Assembly: GCA_003211555.1 (NCBI GenBank)
Contig: QCSH01000008.1
Coordinates: 1 to 43,903 of the forward strand
DNA from: Pelagibacteraceae bacterium AG-470-G21
Lineage (GTDB): Bacteria; Pseudomonadota; Alphaproteobacteria; Pelagibacterales; Pelagibacteraceae
Length of the DNA: 43,903 bases
Reading direction: 5' to 3'
The position numbers and the translations under genes are program-made. Within the stretch, counting starts at the first letter, position 1. Every line of letters begins with the position of its first letter. Below, in pieces: positions 14,514 through 23,369 of the stretch. Below the pieces are notes generated by a model that saw only the letters and a program-made list of their open reading frames with translations, was not told the DNA's origin and did not search any database.

Positions 14514-15932
14514 ATGTCAAAAAAAGCTGTTGTTTGGATAAGAGATGATTTTAGAATAAAAAATAATCCTGCATTATCTTATGCAACAAACAATTATGAT
14601 AGTATCTCTGCATTATATATTTATAATAAAGATAATTTTGATGATGTTAGAGAAGCGCAGAAATGGTGGGTAAGTAAATCTTTAATTAACTTTAAAGCTG
14701 AATTAATTAAATATAATATTGAATTAGAATTAGTATTTTCTGATGAGATAACTTTTTTTAGTAAAATTAAAGGCAATGAAGAAATTTCAATATTTTGGAA
14801 TAAAATATACGAACCATCTCAACTAAAATTAGACAAAGAAATTATAAAAACTTTCGATAAAAATAAAATAAATTCAAAATGTTTTAAAGGAAATGTTCTT
14901 AACGAATACAGTAAAGTTACAAAAGATGATGGAAGCCCTTATAAAGTTTATAGTCCATTTTGGAGAGTTGGAGAACAAATTTATCTGGATAGCATTCCAA
15001 TTAAATCAGTAAATATAAAAAAAGTTAAGAAAAAAATAAAATTATTTAAAAACAATAATCTACCAGATCAAATTTTGCCAAAAAAAAATTGGTATAAAAA
15101 ATTTGAAAAATATTGGGATCCATCTGAAACGCAATCTGAAAAATATTTAAATGAGTTTGTTGAAAATAGAATGATAAAATATGGAGTTGATAGAGACTAT
15201 CCTGCTATAAATGGTTCATCAAAACTTTCTCCGTTTATAAGAAATGGTCAGATACATGTAAGCAATATTTGGGACAAATGCTATAAATATAAATCTAAAA
15301 ATGTTAGTGTTAAAAAATATCTTAATGAATTAGGTTGGAGAGAATTTTCTCATAGTTTAATTAATTACTTTCCAGAAATGCTAAAAGGCAACTTACGAAA
15401 AGAATTTGACAAATTTCCTTGGGATAAAAATATAAAAAATTTGAAAGCATGGAAAAAAGGTATGACTGGATATCCTATAGTTGATGCTGGAATGAGACAG
15501 CTTTATGAGACAGGTTGGATGCATAATAGAATTAGAATGGTAGTTGGCTCTTTTCTTGTAAAACATTTAAGAATTAATTGGAAAGAGGGTGAAAAACATT
15601 TTAGAAATTGTTTGTTAGATTTTAATGAAGCAAATAATGTTGCGCAGTGGCAATGGGTTGCTGGTTGTGGTGCAGATGCAGCTCCTTATTTTAGAATTTT
15701 TAATCCAATATTGCAGGGTGAAAAATTTGATAAACAAGGTTTGTATGTAAAAAAATGGGTACCCGAACTTGAGAGAGTTCCAAGTAAATTTATTCATAAA
15801 CCATGGGAAATGGAAACAAAGATCCAGGAAGCTATAAAAACTAAAATTGGTTCAGATTACCCTTCCCCTATAGTTGTGCATGAAGAAGCTAGAAATTCAG
15901 CTCTCAAGGCTTTTCAAACACTAAAAAATTAA
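14514..15932 (+). CDS. phrB: Deoxyribodipyrimidine photolyase
   Basis: A 472-residue class I photolyase, the same length as E. coli PhrB. The N-terminal Rossmann-like antenna domain opens with AVVWIRDDFRIKNNPAL; the FAD domain contains GWREFSHSLINYFPEM, the TGYPIVDAGMRQLYETGWMH block and WQWVAGCGADAAPYFRIFNP, all diagnostic. It repairs cyclobutane pyrimidine dimers using blue light, which fits surface seawater. It starts five bases after the PLP lyase, so it is likely at the end of that operon. Its TAA abuts the yjbQ stop from the other strand, leaving no room for a terminator. A cryptochrome-like signalling role is less likely given the intact repair-type motifs. Confidence 0.92.
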   Translation: MSKKAVVWIRDDFRIKNNPALSYATNNYDSISALYIYNKDNFDDVREAQKWWVSKSLINFKAELIKYNIELELVFSDEITFFSKIKGNEEISIFWNKIYEPSQLKLDKEIIKTFDKNKINSKCFKGNVLNEYSKVTKDDGSPYKVYSPFWRVGEQIYLDSIPIKSVNIKKVKKKIKLFKNNNLPDQILPKKNWYKKFEKYWDPSETQSEKYLNEFVENRMIKYGVDRDYPAINGSSKLSPFIRNGQIHVSNIWDKCYKYKSKNVSVKKYLNELGWREFSHSLINYFPEMLKGNLRKEFDKFPWDKNIKNLKAWKKGMTGYPIVDAGMRQLYETGWMHNRIRMVVGSFLVKHLRINWKEGEKHFRNCLLDFNEANNVAQWQWVAGCGADAAPYFRIFNPILQGEKFDKQGLYVKKWVPELERVPSKFIHKPWEMETKIQEAIKTKIGSDYPSPIVVHEEARNSALKAFQTLKN

Positions 15933-16352
15933 TCAATCTCCAATAAAGTGATGAATAATTAGCCTATTTGTAGGTGCCAACCTGTGTTCAAAAAGGTAAA
16001 TACCTTGCCAGGTTCCAAGTAAAAGTTGTTTATTTTTAATACTAAGGGATATCTGATTATTTGTTAAAGCTGACTTGATATGAGCTGGCATATCATCCTT
16101 ACCTTCTGTTGTGTGAATATATAGTTTATTATCCATTGGAGCAATTTTATCAAAATAATTAATTAAATCTGATTGAACATCGGGATCAGCATTTTCTTGA
16201 ACAATTAATGATGCGCTGGTGTGCTGTATGGTTAAATTTAAAATACCATTATTAAAATTACTTTTGTTTATCCAATCTATAGTTTGATCAGTAAATTCAT
16301 ATAATTTTTGACCAACTGTTTTAATTTCAAGGTTAAAAAATTCTTGCCTCAT
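15933..16352 (-). CDS. yjbQ: YjbQ family protein (UPF0047)
   Basis: A 139-residue protein of the UPF0047/YjbQ family: LTIQHTSASLIVQENADPDV, then EGKDDMPAHIKSAL and the C-terminal LLLGTWQGIYLFEHR. These include the conserved His and Asp/Glu residues that probably bind metal. YjbQ has been linked to a secondary thiamine-phosphate synthase activity, but its physiological role is poorly defined. It is the last gene of a minus-strand run and overlaps zapE by four bases (ATGA). Its stop codon abuts the photolyase stop. Confidence 0.85.
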   Translation of the reverse strand: MRQEFFNLEIKTVGQKLYEFTDQTIDWINKSNFNNGILNLTIQHTSASLIVQENADPDVQSDLINYFDKIAPMDNKLYIHTTEGKDDMPAHIKSALTNNQISLSIKNKQLLLGTWQGIYLFEHRLAPTNRLIIHHFIGD

Positions 16353-17404
16353 GAATACTTTTTAGAAGTTAGCTCATATAACCGACTAATTGTACGCTTA
16401 AATGGTTTTTCCAATAATCTTGATGATGAGAGTTTATCAATTTTTTGTTCTGCGCTAATAGCCATTGGTATATTTTGATCATAAACTATATCTAAAAAAG
16501 TAATAAATCTTTGTTGTTGATTAGCATTTAAATCATTAAACACTGGTACATTTTCCATGACTATAAAATTACAATTTCTGACTAGTTTAATATAATCTTC
16601 AGATCCTAAATTTTTATCACATATCTCTTTAAAAGTTAATCGAACTATTCCATCATAAAAATTTTTTAGATATAACTTTCTACCCTTAACGTTTAAAATC
16701 TTTTCTTTTAAAACTTTATTTTTGGTCATAACCCTAAATAATTTGTTTATTTTAAAATTATTTTCTTGATTCAAAGGTGAATAATACCTTTGAATTTTAT
16801 TATTTTTAGATTTTCGATAATCATCATCTATGTTTAATTCGTGTTCAAACGATTGCTTTTGCATTATTTTTATAAAAGGTTTGAATTGATCTCTTTGCAA
16901 TCCATCCTTATATAAATTTTCTATTTTTGTATTAGAGGTTACTATAATTTTTAAATCTTCCTTAAATATTTCATCAAATAGTTTTCCAAGTATCATGGCA
17001 TCTACTATATTTGTAACTTGGAATTCATCAAAATATATTAACTTTGCTTTAGATTTTAATTTTTTTACAAATTTATTTATTTTATTGTCATTATTCTTAG
17101 CTTTTGATTGATGTGCAAAATCATGAAAATTAAGCATAAACTCATTGAAATGAAGTTTTAATTTTTTACCTTTAACAAAATTAAAAAAAAAATCTAATAT
17201 CATAGTTTTACCAACTCCAACATCGCCGTATAGATAAAAACCTCTTTTATAATTTTTTTTTGATAAAATTTTAGAGATAAAAGACTTAAAATTTAATTTA
17301 AAATATTCTTCAATTTTTTTAATGAGTTTTATTTGCTTTGAATTAACATCCAAATTTTGTTTATTACAGTAAATTATAAATTCTTTTTCTAGGCTTTTTT
17401 GCAT
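16349..17404 (-). CDS. zapE: ZapE/AFG1-family ATPase
   Basis: An AAA-like ATPase of 351 residues. GFYLYGDVGVGKT (about 55-67) is the Walker A, KLIYFDEFQV (about 121-130) the Walker B, and IIVTSNTKIENLYKDGLQR the sensor region; SRLLEKPFKRTISRLYELTS is the typical C-terminal arginine segment. ZapE acts at the division ring in E. coli, and AFG1 homologues act in mitochondrial protein quality control. The start is the ATG at 17402-17404, which overlaps the upstream stop (TGATG); a TTG just upstream is not needed. It is strongly lysine-rich, as is usual in this genome. Confidence 0.85.
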   Translation of the reverse strand: MQKSLEKEFIIYCNKQNLDVNSKQIKLIKKIEEYFKLNFKSFISKILSKKNYKRGFYLYGDVGVGKTMILDFFFNFVKGKKLKLHFNEFMLNFHDFAHQSKAKNNDNKINKFVKKLKSKAKLIYFDEFQVTNIVDAMILGKLFDEIFKEDLKIIVTSNTKIENLYKDGLQRDQFKPFIKIMQKQSFEHELNIDDDYRKSKNNKIQRYYSPLNQENNFKINKLFRVMTKNKVLKEKILNVKGRKLYLKNFYDGIVRLTFKEICDKNLGSEDYIKLVRNCNFIVMENVPVFNDLNANQQQRFITFLDIVYDQNIPMAISAEQKIDKLSSSRLLEKPFKRTISRLYELTSKKYS

Positions 17405-17835
17405 CAATTTTTTTTCGAATTAAAATCAATGCCGTAATCTGATCTTGGTCCTTTTCTTAATCCATATGGTCCTGAAATAAAAATTGTCATTGGTCTAGTT
17501 CCGGGTTTTAAGTCTACTCTGTGATAATGGTTAGCCGATCTAAATCCTATATAGCCAGGTTTTCTCCAAAATTTTCCCTTTTTTGTTGTTTCCCAATAAC
17601 CACCTCTAATTATTATTGTAATATAAGGAAATAAATGATTATGCACTCCATCTCCGTGATCATCATCTAACATTTCATGAATTAAAATGTTAAATGGGAA
17701 CCATTTAGGTCTATGTCTAAATAATAAATAATACCTATTCATCCAAGGCTTGGCTTCATTATATTTTGGATGTGACGGACCCCTATCTAAAACTACTTTT
17801 TTTCTTCCTATTTTTTCTAAAAAATTTAAAAACAT
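17404..17835 (-). CDS. Cupin-like protein of unknown function
   Basis: A 143-residue protein that I do not recognise by name. The middle reads as a cupin barrel: GVHNHLFPYITIIIRGGYWE supplies H65, H67 and E82 in the HxH...E pattern, and ANHYHRVDL supplies H103/H105 for the second motif, a likely metal site. No signal peptide or membrane segment is present. It overlaps bamB and zapE by one base on either side, so it is translated in a chain with them. Family knowledge allows dioxygenase, isomerase or sugar-binding functions; nothing here chooses between them. Confidence 0.6.
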   Translation of the reverse strand: MFLNFLEKIGRKKVVLDRGPSHPKYNEAKPWMNRYYLLFRHRPKWFPFNILIHEMLDDDHGDGVHNHLFPYITIIIRGGYWETTKKGKFWRKPGYIGFRSANHYHRVDLKPGTRPMTIFISGPYGLRKGPRSDYGIDFNSKKN

Positions 17836-19103
17836 TAATTTGATCTTATAATCGCATTATTTTTAATTAAGAAAAAATGCCCATTGTTAATAAATGGTCT
17901 AGAGATTTTTTCATTATTAAATTTAATTATATCTTCAATCTCAGAATTAACTACATTCACTTTAACTATTCTGCCATTATTTGTTGATAAATAAATTTTG
18001 TTTTTTGCGACAACAAATCCTACAGGATAAATTTTTTCTCTTTTTTTAAAATTTAAAAAAACGTCTGTAACTCTAATTATATTTCCAGTGTCTTTATCAA
18101 TGATAAATAAATATCCTTTTTCCGAAATATTAAAAATAAAATTTTCGGAAATTGTTGATTTTAAACTTGAATTAACAGTTTGCTTCCATTTAACTATTCC
18201 TGTTCTTGCATCTATTGAAAATAAGTCATTTTTGTTATTCGAAAAATATATTGTTTCATTCATTAAAATCATTTCTGAATTTTTAAGACTGAAAGCATTT
18301 AAGAATATTTCATTACTTTGTGTTGGAGTTTGCCAGACTAAACTTCCATCGTTTATATTTAAAGCAGTCAAATCTCCTAGATTATTAAGTGAATAAACTA
18401 TATCGTCTTTTATAATTATTGATAATTTTTTTTGTGACTTAATAAAAGTATTTTCAGTTTTAAAATTCCATAACTCATTTCCATCAATTACAGAAAAGCA
18501 CCTGATAACATTATCAAAATCAATAGTTATAAATTTATCTTTTTGAATGGCAACATTTGAATTAAAAGGTGAGAAACTTTCTTTTTTCCAAATTAATTCA
18601 CCATTATCTAAATTTATAGAGAAAACATTTGATAAAGTGTCTACGATTATAATTCTATTATTTATATAATTAAAATATAATATTGGATTGAGTTTCTTCT
18701 CTTTTTTTGAATAATGATTTGCTTTCCACACTGTATCAAAATTTTCATTAATTCTAAATATTGTTCCTCTATTATCAAAATATATTAAATCATTATTTTT
18801 TATAAATAAGATGTCCGTATCAATAGAATTGAATTGTTTGATCTTTGAAAATTTATATGTCTTCTTTTTTTCAAACAATGGTTCAAAATTAATGTTTCCA
18901 TTATTATTAGAGTTATTATTAATAAAACTGTTGTTTTTTATAAATTTAGATAACTTGATTTGAATGTTTGAATTTAAATTTTCTTGAATTGGTTTAATTT
19001 CTTCAAATAAAATTTTGGTGTTAGAATTCTCTATAGATTTATTATTTTGGCCACAACTTGAAAATAAAAATAGTAAAACGAGATATAGTATTGTCCTATT
19101 CAC
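17835..19103 (-). CDS. bamB: BamB-like outer membrane beta-propeller lipoprotein
   Basis: A 422-residue protein with an N-terminal lipoprotein signal (hydrophobic LYLVLLFLFSSC, Cys17 as the probable lipidation site) and a series of PQQ-type propeller repeats such as NRIIIVDTLSNVFSINLDNG, DIVYSLNNLGDLTALNINDG and GYLFIIDKDTGNIIRV. BamB helps the BAM complex insert outer membrane proteins. The lipobox is slightly off consensus (F at -3). The neighbouring upstream gene is yfgM-like, the same pairing as in other proteobacteria, which supports the call. The two genes overlap by eight bases. Confidence 0.82.
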   Translation of the reverse strand: MNRTILYLVLLFLFSSCGQNNKSIENSNTKILFEEIKPIQENLNSNIQIKLSKFIKNNSFINNNSNNNGNINFEPLFEKKKTYKFSKIKQFNSIDTDILFIKNNDLIYFDNRGTIFRINENFDTVWKANHYSKKEKKLNPILYFNYINNRIIIVDTLSNVFSINLDNGELIWKKESFSPFNSNVAIQKDKFITIDFDNVIRCFSVIDGNELWNFKTENTFIKSQKKLSIIIKDDIVYSLNNLGDLTALNINDGSLVWQTPTQSNEIFLNAFSLKNSEMILMNETIYFSNNKNDLFSIDARTGIVKWKQTVNSSLKSTISENFIFNISEKGYLFIIDKDTGNIIRVTDVFLNFKKREKIYPVGFVVAKNKIYLSTNNGRIVKVNVVNSEIEDIIKFNNEKISRPFINNGHFFLIKNNAIIRSN

Positions 19104-19740
19104 TGAAACTAGATCTTAACCTTTTTTGAGCTTTAGCTTTAATTTTTGGATTATTATTTTCAAGGCTAACGATTTGTTCAAAGAATTCCTTGGATTTCTG
19201 CATTTGGTTTTTTGATAAGTAATATTCAGCCATAATATAAAGACTATGAGGTTTCCATATACTTTCTGTTTTTATTAGAGGATTAAAAATAGCTAAAAGA
19301 TCGTTTTCATCAGAAAAATCAGAGTTATATAAGCCTTTTTTAAAAATTGTTAGTTCTTTGAATTTTTGGTCTAACCCAATATCGTTTATTAAAATATCAA
19401 AAAAATTATTAATCTCATCTTTTGAGTTAATCAAATCATTATCTAATAAAAAATAAAACGCTAAAGGAGAATATGTTTTGTCTTTTGCATTAATTACTTC
19501 CTTAAGATCTGGTATTACATTATATTTGTTATCTGCTTCATATCTTATTACAGCTAAATCATATTTATCAGCTAATCTTTCTCTTTTGCTTGATTGATAT
19601 TCTTCAAATGAAAAGTATCCAATTAATGCCACAATGATCAGCACTAAAAATGATATTAAATAGTTTTTATTATTTATAAAAAAATTTTTAATTTTTTCAT
19701 TACGTGTTTGTGTATTTATAATTTCAATATCTTGGTCCAT
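19096..19740 (-). CDS. YfgM-like membrane-anchored TPR protein
   Basis: A 214-residue protein with a charged cytoplasmic N-terminus, one transmembrane segment (LISFLVLIIVALIGYFSF, about 28-45) and a helical periplasmic domain ending in a TPR-like repeat (PHSLYIMAEYYLSKNQMQKS). This matches YfgM, an ancillary partner of the Sec translocon, and the position directly upstream of bamB is the conserved one. The start codon overlaps the aconitase stop by one base, so the cell-envelope pair is coupled to a TCA-cycle gene. Confidence 0.75.
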   Translation of the reverse strand: MDQDIEIINTQTRNEKIKNFFINNKNYLISFLVLIIVALIGYFSFEEYQSSKRERLADKYDLAVIRYEADNKYNVIPDLKEVINAKDKTYSPLAFYFLLDNDLINSKDEINNFFDILINDIGLDQKFKELTIFKKGLYNSDFSDENDLLAIFNPLIKTESIWKPHSLYIMAEYYLSKNQMQKSKEFFEQIVSLENNNPKIKAKAQKRLRSSFSE

Positions 19741-22409
19741 TAGATCATATTTCTTAGCACATACTGTAAAATTCCACCATTTTTGTAATACTCCAATTCA
19801 TTCTTTGTATCTATTCTACATAGCATTTTTATTTTTTTGACATCTCCTGTGGTATATTTAATTTCGACATTTACTTCATCTCTAGGGTCTATACCTTTTT
19901 CTATATCAATAATTGAGAAAAGCTCTGAACCATTTAATTTTAGATTGGTTCTATTAATCCCATCTTTAAATTGTAATGGAAGTATGCCCATTCCAATAAG
20001 ATTGGATCTATGAATTCGTTCAAAACTTTCTGCAAAAACAGCCTTGATACCTAAAAGCTTAGTACCTTTGGCAGCCCAATCTCTAGAAGATCCAGTGCCA
20101 TACTCTTTGCCACCAATTACTACTAAATCAGTTCCTCTTTTTTTATATTCAACTACAGCATCATAAACTGGCATGACTTTCTCTTCAGGATATAATTTAG
20201 TAAAACCACCTTCTGTTCCTGGTGCAATTTCATTCCTAATTCTTATATTTGCAAATGTTCCTCTCATCATTACTTCATGATTTCCCCTTCTCGCACCATA
20301 AGAATTATAATCTTTGGGGAGTATCTGGTGTTTCATAAAATATTCTCCAGTTGGACTATCCTTTTGTATAGATCCAGCAGGTGAAATATGATCTGTGGTA
20401 ATGCTATCTCCTAATATAAGCAAAGGTCTTGCGTCTTTAATCTCTTTAAATCCCTCTGGTTCATCTGGTAAGTTTTCAAAAAATGGAGGTTTTTTTACAT
20501 ATGTTGAATTATCTTCCCAATTATAAATACTAGTTTCATCAGTTTTAATTTTCTGCCATTGTTCTGGTCCTTCAGATACATTTGAATATCTTTTAATAAA
20601 CATTTCAGCATTTAATGACTCTCTTAATGTATCCTCAATTTCCTTGTTAGATGGCCAAATATCTTTTAAAAATATATCTTTACCATTAATATCTTTACCT
20701 AAAGGATCGTTATACAAATCAAATCTCATCGTTCCTGCTATTGCATAAGCAACGACTAAAGGTGGCGATGCTAAATAATTTGCTTTAATCAAAGGAGAAA
20801 TTCTTCCCTCAAAATTTCTATTCCCTGATAAAACCGAGACTGCATAAATATTATTTTGTTTTATGGACTCTGAAATATTTTCAGCTAACGGACCAGAATT
20901 TCCAATACAAGTCGTGCATCCATAACCAACTAAGTTAAAACCAAGCTTGTCTAAATATATATTTAGGCCTGCTTTTTCGAGATAATCTGTTACTACCTGA
21001 GATCCAGGAGCTAATGATGTTTTTACCCACGGTTTTGACATCAAGCCTTTTTCAATCGCTTTTTTTGCAAGCAAACCTGCTCCAATAAGTACACTTGGAT
21101 TAGATGTGTTTGTGCAAGATGTAATCGCTGCAATTAAAATATCGCCATCTGTTATTTTAAATTCTTCATTTTCTATTTTATAAATATCTGGCTCAACTTT
21201 TTTTGCAATTTCAGAAAATATTTTTTTAAAATTTGAGGATGCATCTGTTAATAAAACTTTGTCTTGAGGTCGTTTAGGTCCTGAAATAGTTGGTACAATA
21301 GTAGACATATCCAAAGATAATTTATCAGTAAACTCAACTTCTTGGCTAGCCCACAGGCCTTGCTCTTTAGCATATCTTTTAACAATTTCTACACTATGAT
21401 CATTTCTCCCGGAGAATTTTAAGTATTTTAAAGTTTCATCGTCAATTGGAAAGAAACCACAAGTTGCTCCGTATTCTGGTGCCATGTTTGCGATTGTAGC
21501 TCTATCTGCTAATGTTAAATTTTTAAGTCCTTCGCCATAAAATTCAACAAATTTTCCAACAACACCTTTGTCTCTGAGCATTTTAACTACCGTTAAAACT
21601 AGATCAGTTGCTGTGGTACCTTCAGGCATTTTTGATTTCATTTCAAATCCAACTACTTCTGGAATTAACATTGAAATAGGTTGGCCTAACATTCCTGCTT
21701 CAGCTTCAATACCTCCTACTCCCCAACCCAAAACTGAAAGGCCATTTACCATTGTGGTATGACTGTCTGTTCCAACTAAAGTATCCGGAAATATATACTC
21801 TTCATTTTTGTATTTTTCATTCCAAACAACTTTTGATAGATATTCAAGATTTACTTGGTGACATATTCCAGTTCCTGGAGGAACTATTCTAAAATTATTA
21901 AATGCTTGTTGTCCCCATTTAAGGAAAGAATACCTCTCAGCATTTCTATTAAATTCAATATCAACATTTTCTTTTAAAGAATTTTTATTTGCAAATTTAT
22001 CTACTTGAACAGAGTGATCGATTACCAAATCTACCGAAGAAAGCGGATTAATAGTATTTGGATCTTTATTTTTTTCTTTTACAGCTTCTCTCATTGCAGC
22101 AAGATCCGCGACAGCTGGTATACCAGTATAATCTTGGAGTAATACTCTAGCAGGTCTATATGCGATTTCTGTTTTGGAACTTTTAGATTTTAACCAATCT
22201 TTAATAGATTCAATTTGTTTTCTGTTTACAGTTATATCATCCTCAAATCTCAATAAATTTTCAAGTAAGACTTTTAGAGACTTTGGAAGTTTTGAAATAC
22301 CATCTAAGCCATTTTTTTCAGCTTCTTTAAGAGAATAAAAATTATAACTTTTACCGTTAACTGAAATTTTAGTTAACGAGTTAAAAGAATTTTTTTTTCC
22401 TGGTTTCAT
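19740..22409 (-). CDS. acnA: Aconitate hydratase A
   Basis: An 889-residue aconitase of the AcnA/IRP type (E. coli AcnA has 891). The 4Fe-4S ligands are recognisable: a first Cys in ITSCTNTSNPSVLIGAG and the pair in GYGCTTCIGNSGPL. Substrate-binding residues lie in GTDSHTTMVNGLSVLGWGVGGIEAE and, near the C-terminus, in GGKEYGTGSSRDWAAKG. It interconverts citrate and isocitrate. The ATG at 22407-22409 (MKPGKKNSF) gives the correct length; an upstream in-frame start would add 21 hydrophobic residues overlapping lysE and is rejected. The start is three bases from the LysE stop. Confidence 0.95.
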   Translation of the reverse strand: MKPGKKNSFNSLTKISVNGKSYNFYSLKEAEKNGLDGISKLPKSLKVLLENLLRFEDDITVNRKQIESIKDWLKSKSSKTEIAYRPARVLLQDYTGIPAVADLAAMREAVKEKNKDPNTINPLSSVDLVIDHSVQVDKFANKNSLKENVDIEFNRNAERYSFLKWGQQAFNNFRIVPPGTGICHQVNLEYLSKVVWNEKYKNEEYIFPDTLVGTDSHTTMVNGLSVLGWGVGGIEAEAGMLGQPISMLIPEVVGFEMKSKMPEGTTATDLVLTVVKMLRDKGVVGKFVEFYGEGLKNLTLADRATIANMAPEYGATCGFFPIDDETLKYLKFSGRNDHSVEIVKRYAKEQGLWASQEVEFTDKLSLDMSTIVPTISGPKRPQDKVLLTDASSNFKKIFSEIAKKVEPDIYKIENEEFKITDGDILIAAITSCTNTSNPSVLIGAGLLAKKAIEKGLMSKPWVKTSLAPGSQVVTDYLEKAGLNIYLDKLGFNLVGYGCTTCIGNSGPLAENISESIKQNNIYAVSVLSGNRNFEGRISPLIKANYLASPPLVVAYAIAGTMRFDLYNDPLGKDINGKDIFLKDIWPSNKEIEDTLRESLNAEMFIKRYSNVSEGPEQWQKIKTDETSIYNWEDNSTYVKKPPFFENLPDEPEGFKEIKDARPLLILGDSITTDHISPAGSIQKDSPTGEYFMKHQILPKDYNSYGARRGNHEVMMRGTFANIRIRNEIAPGTEGGFTKLYPEEKVMPVYDAVVEYKKRGTDLVVIGGKEYGTGSSRDWAAKGTKLLGIKAVFAESFERIHRSNLIGMGILPLQFKDGINRTNLKLNGSELFSIIDIEKGIDPRDEVNVEIKYTTGDVKKIKMLCRIDTKNELEYYKNGGILQYVLRNMI

Positions 22410-22411
22410 AT

Positions 22412-23002
22412 TTAATAATAAAAAGTAGCAATACAGCCTAATAAAAGCGCTGACATAACATAATTGAACCATTTAATAAATTTCTCATTTGTCGCGAATT
22501 TCCTCATAAATTTACCAATTAAAGTCCAAAATAAGATACTAAATATAGCAAAGAAAAAGGCAGAAGTTAGGAGCCAGAAAGAATAAGTAAAATAATTATC
22601 TCCAGATTCGATGTAAGTTGATACAGCAATAATTGCAACAATTACACCTTTGGGATTTAAAAATTGGAAAAGAAACGTTTCAATAAACTTTACTGGCTCT
22701 AATTTCTCTTTTTGTTTTGAAGACTTTGAAAAAGAAATTCTGTAAGCCAAATATACTAAAAATGCTGATCCAGTAAAAACTAAAATCTTTTGTATTATTG
22801 GATATAATTTAAAAACATTAATTAATCCAAAATTAATTAATGATAGCATTGATGTAAAACCAAAAATCACACCTAACATTAATGGTATTGTTTTTTTTAC
22901 TCCATGATTAAATCCTGAATGAGAAGCAACAATATTATTTGGACCAGGTGAACAACTGGTAACGAAAAAAAATAGACTTAGTGATAAAAGTTCTGGATGC
23001 AT
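22412..23002 (-). CDS. LysE/RhtB-family translocator
   Basis: A 196-residue, six-span membrane protein of the LysE exporter family. The N-terminal segment SPGPNNIVASHSGFNHGVKK is the family signature, and FQFLNPKGVIVAIIAVSTYI is the usual second conserved block. Members export amino acids or related small molecules; the substrate cannot be read from sequence. It begins on the base after the csaA stop and ends two bases before the aconitase start. Confidence 0.85.
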   Translation of the reverse strand: MHPELLSLSLFFFVTSCSPGPNNIVASHSGFNHGVKKTIPLMLGVIFGFTSMLSLINFGLINVFKLYPIIQKILVFTGSAFLVYLAYRISFSKSSKQKEKLEPVKFIETFLFQFLNPKGVIVAIIAVSTYIESGDNYFTYSFWLLTSAFFFAIFSILFWTLIGKFMRKFATNEKFIKWFNYVMSALLLGCIATFYY

Positions 23003-23344
23003 TTATGCAATCGATAATCCATTTTCTGCTTCTTGAGATGGATGTACTAAAGTTACTTTACCCTCTGCATCTATAGCGCCGAGTATTAGTACTTGCGAAA
23101 CGACTCCAGCAATATTTTTTTCAGCAAAATTGCAAACACCGATCACTTGTTTTCCTTTAAGATTCTCTTCATTATAATAATGAGTAATTTGAGCTGAGGA
23201 TTGTTTTATTCCTATCTTTTCTCCAAAATCCACTTCTACTACTAAAGATGGTTTTCTAGCTTTTTCATTTTTTCTTACAGATATAACAGTCCCCAATCTA
23301 ATATCTACTTTATCAAAGTCCTCATACGTAATTTGTTCTTTCAT
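23003..23344 (-). CDS. csaA: CsaA-like tRNA-binding domain protein
   Basis: A 113-residue OB-fold protein of the CsaA type: FDKVDIRLGTVISV at the N-terminus, GIKQSSAQITHYY, KGKQVIGVCNF and the final ILGAIDAEGKVTLVHPSQ, the same fold as the C-terminal tRNA-binding domain of MetRS. CsaA is a dimeric protein credited with chaperone activity; the real role is unclear. It is the first gene of the minus-strand run and its ATG is only 25 bases from that of the divergent argE. Confidence 0.88.
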   Translation of the reverse strand: MKEQITYEDFDKVDIRLGTVISVRKNEKARKPSLVVEVDFGEKIGIKQSSAQITHYYNEENLKGKQVIGVCNFAEKNIAGVVSQVLILGAIDAEGKVTLVHPSQEAENGLSIA

Positions 23345-23369
23345 AAATTTAATATATAATGATTTCTAT
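23345..23369. promoter_or_regulatory. 25-bp divergent promoter between csaA and argE
   Basis: The whole gap between two divergent ATG codons is 25 bases. It holds TATAAT at 23355-23360 on the plus strand, nine bases before the argE ATG, and a TATATT-like element on the minus strand. The -35 boxes must lie inside the opposite coding regions, and mRNA leaders would be only a few bases. No Shine-Dalgarno fits, so near-leaderless transcripts are likely. Confidence 0.45.

Noticed and set aside
22410-22472. An in-frame upstream extension of aconitase adding 21 hydrophobic residues
   Set aside because: It overlaps lysE, begins at a non-standard start, and the ATG at 22407-22409 gives the normal 889-residue length.
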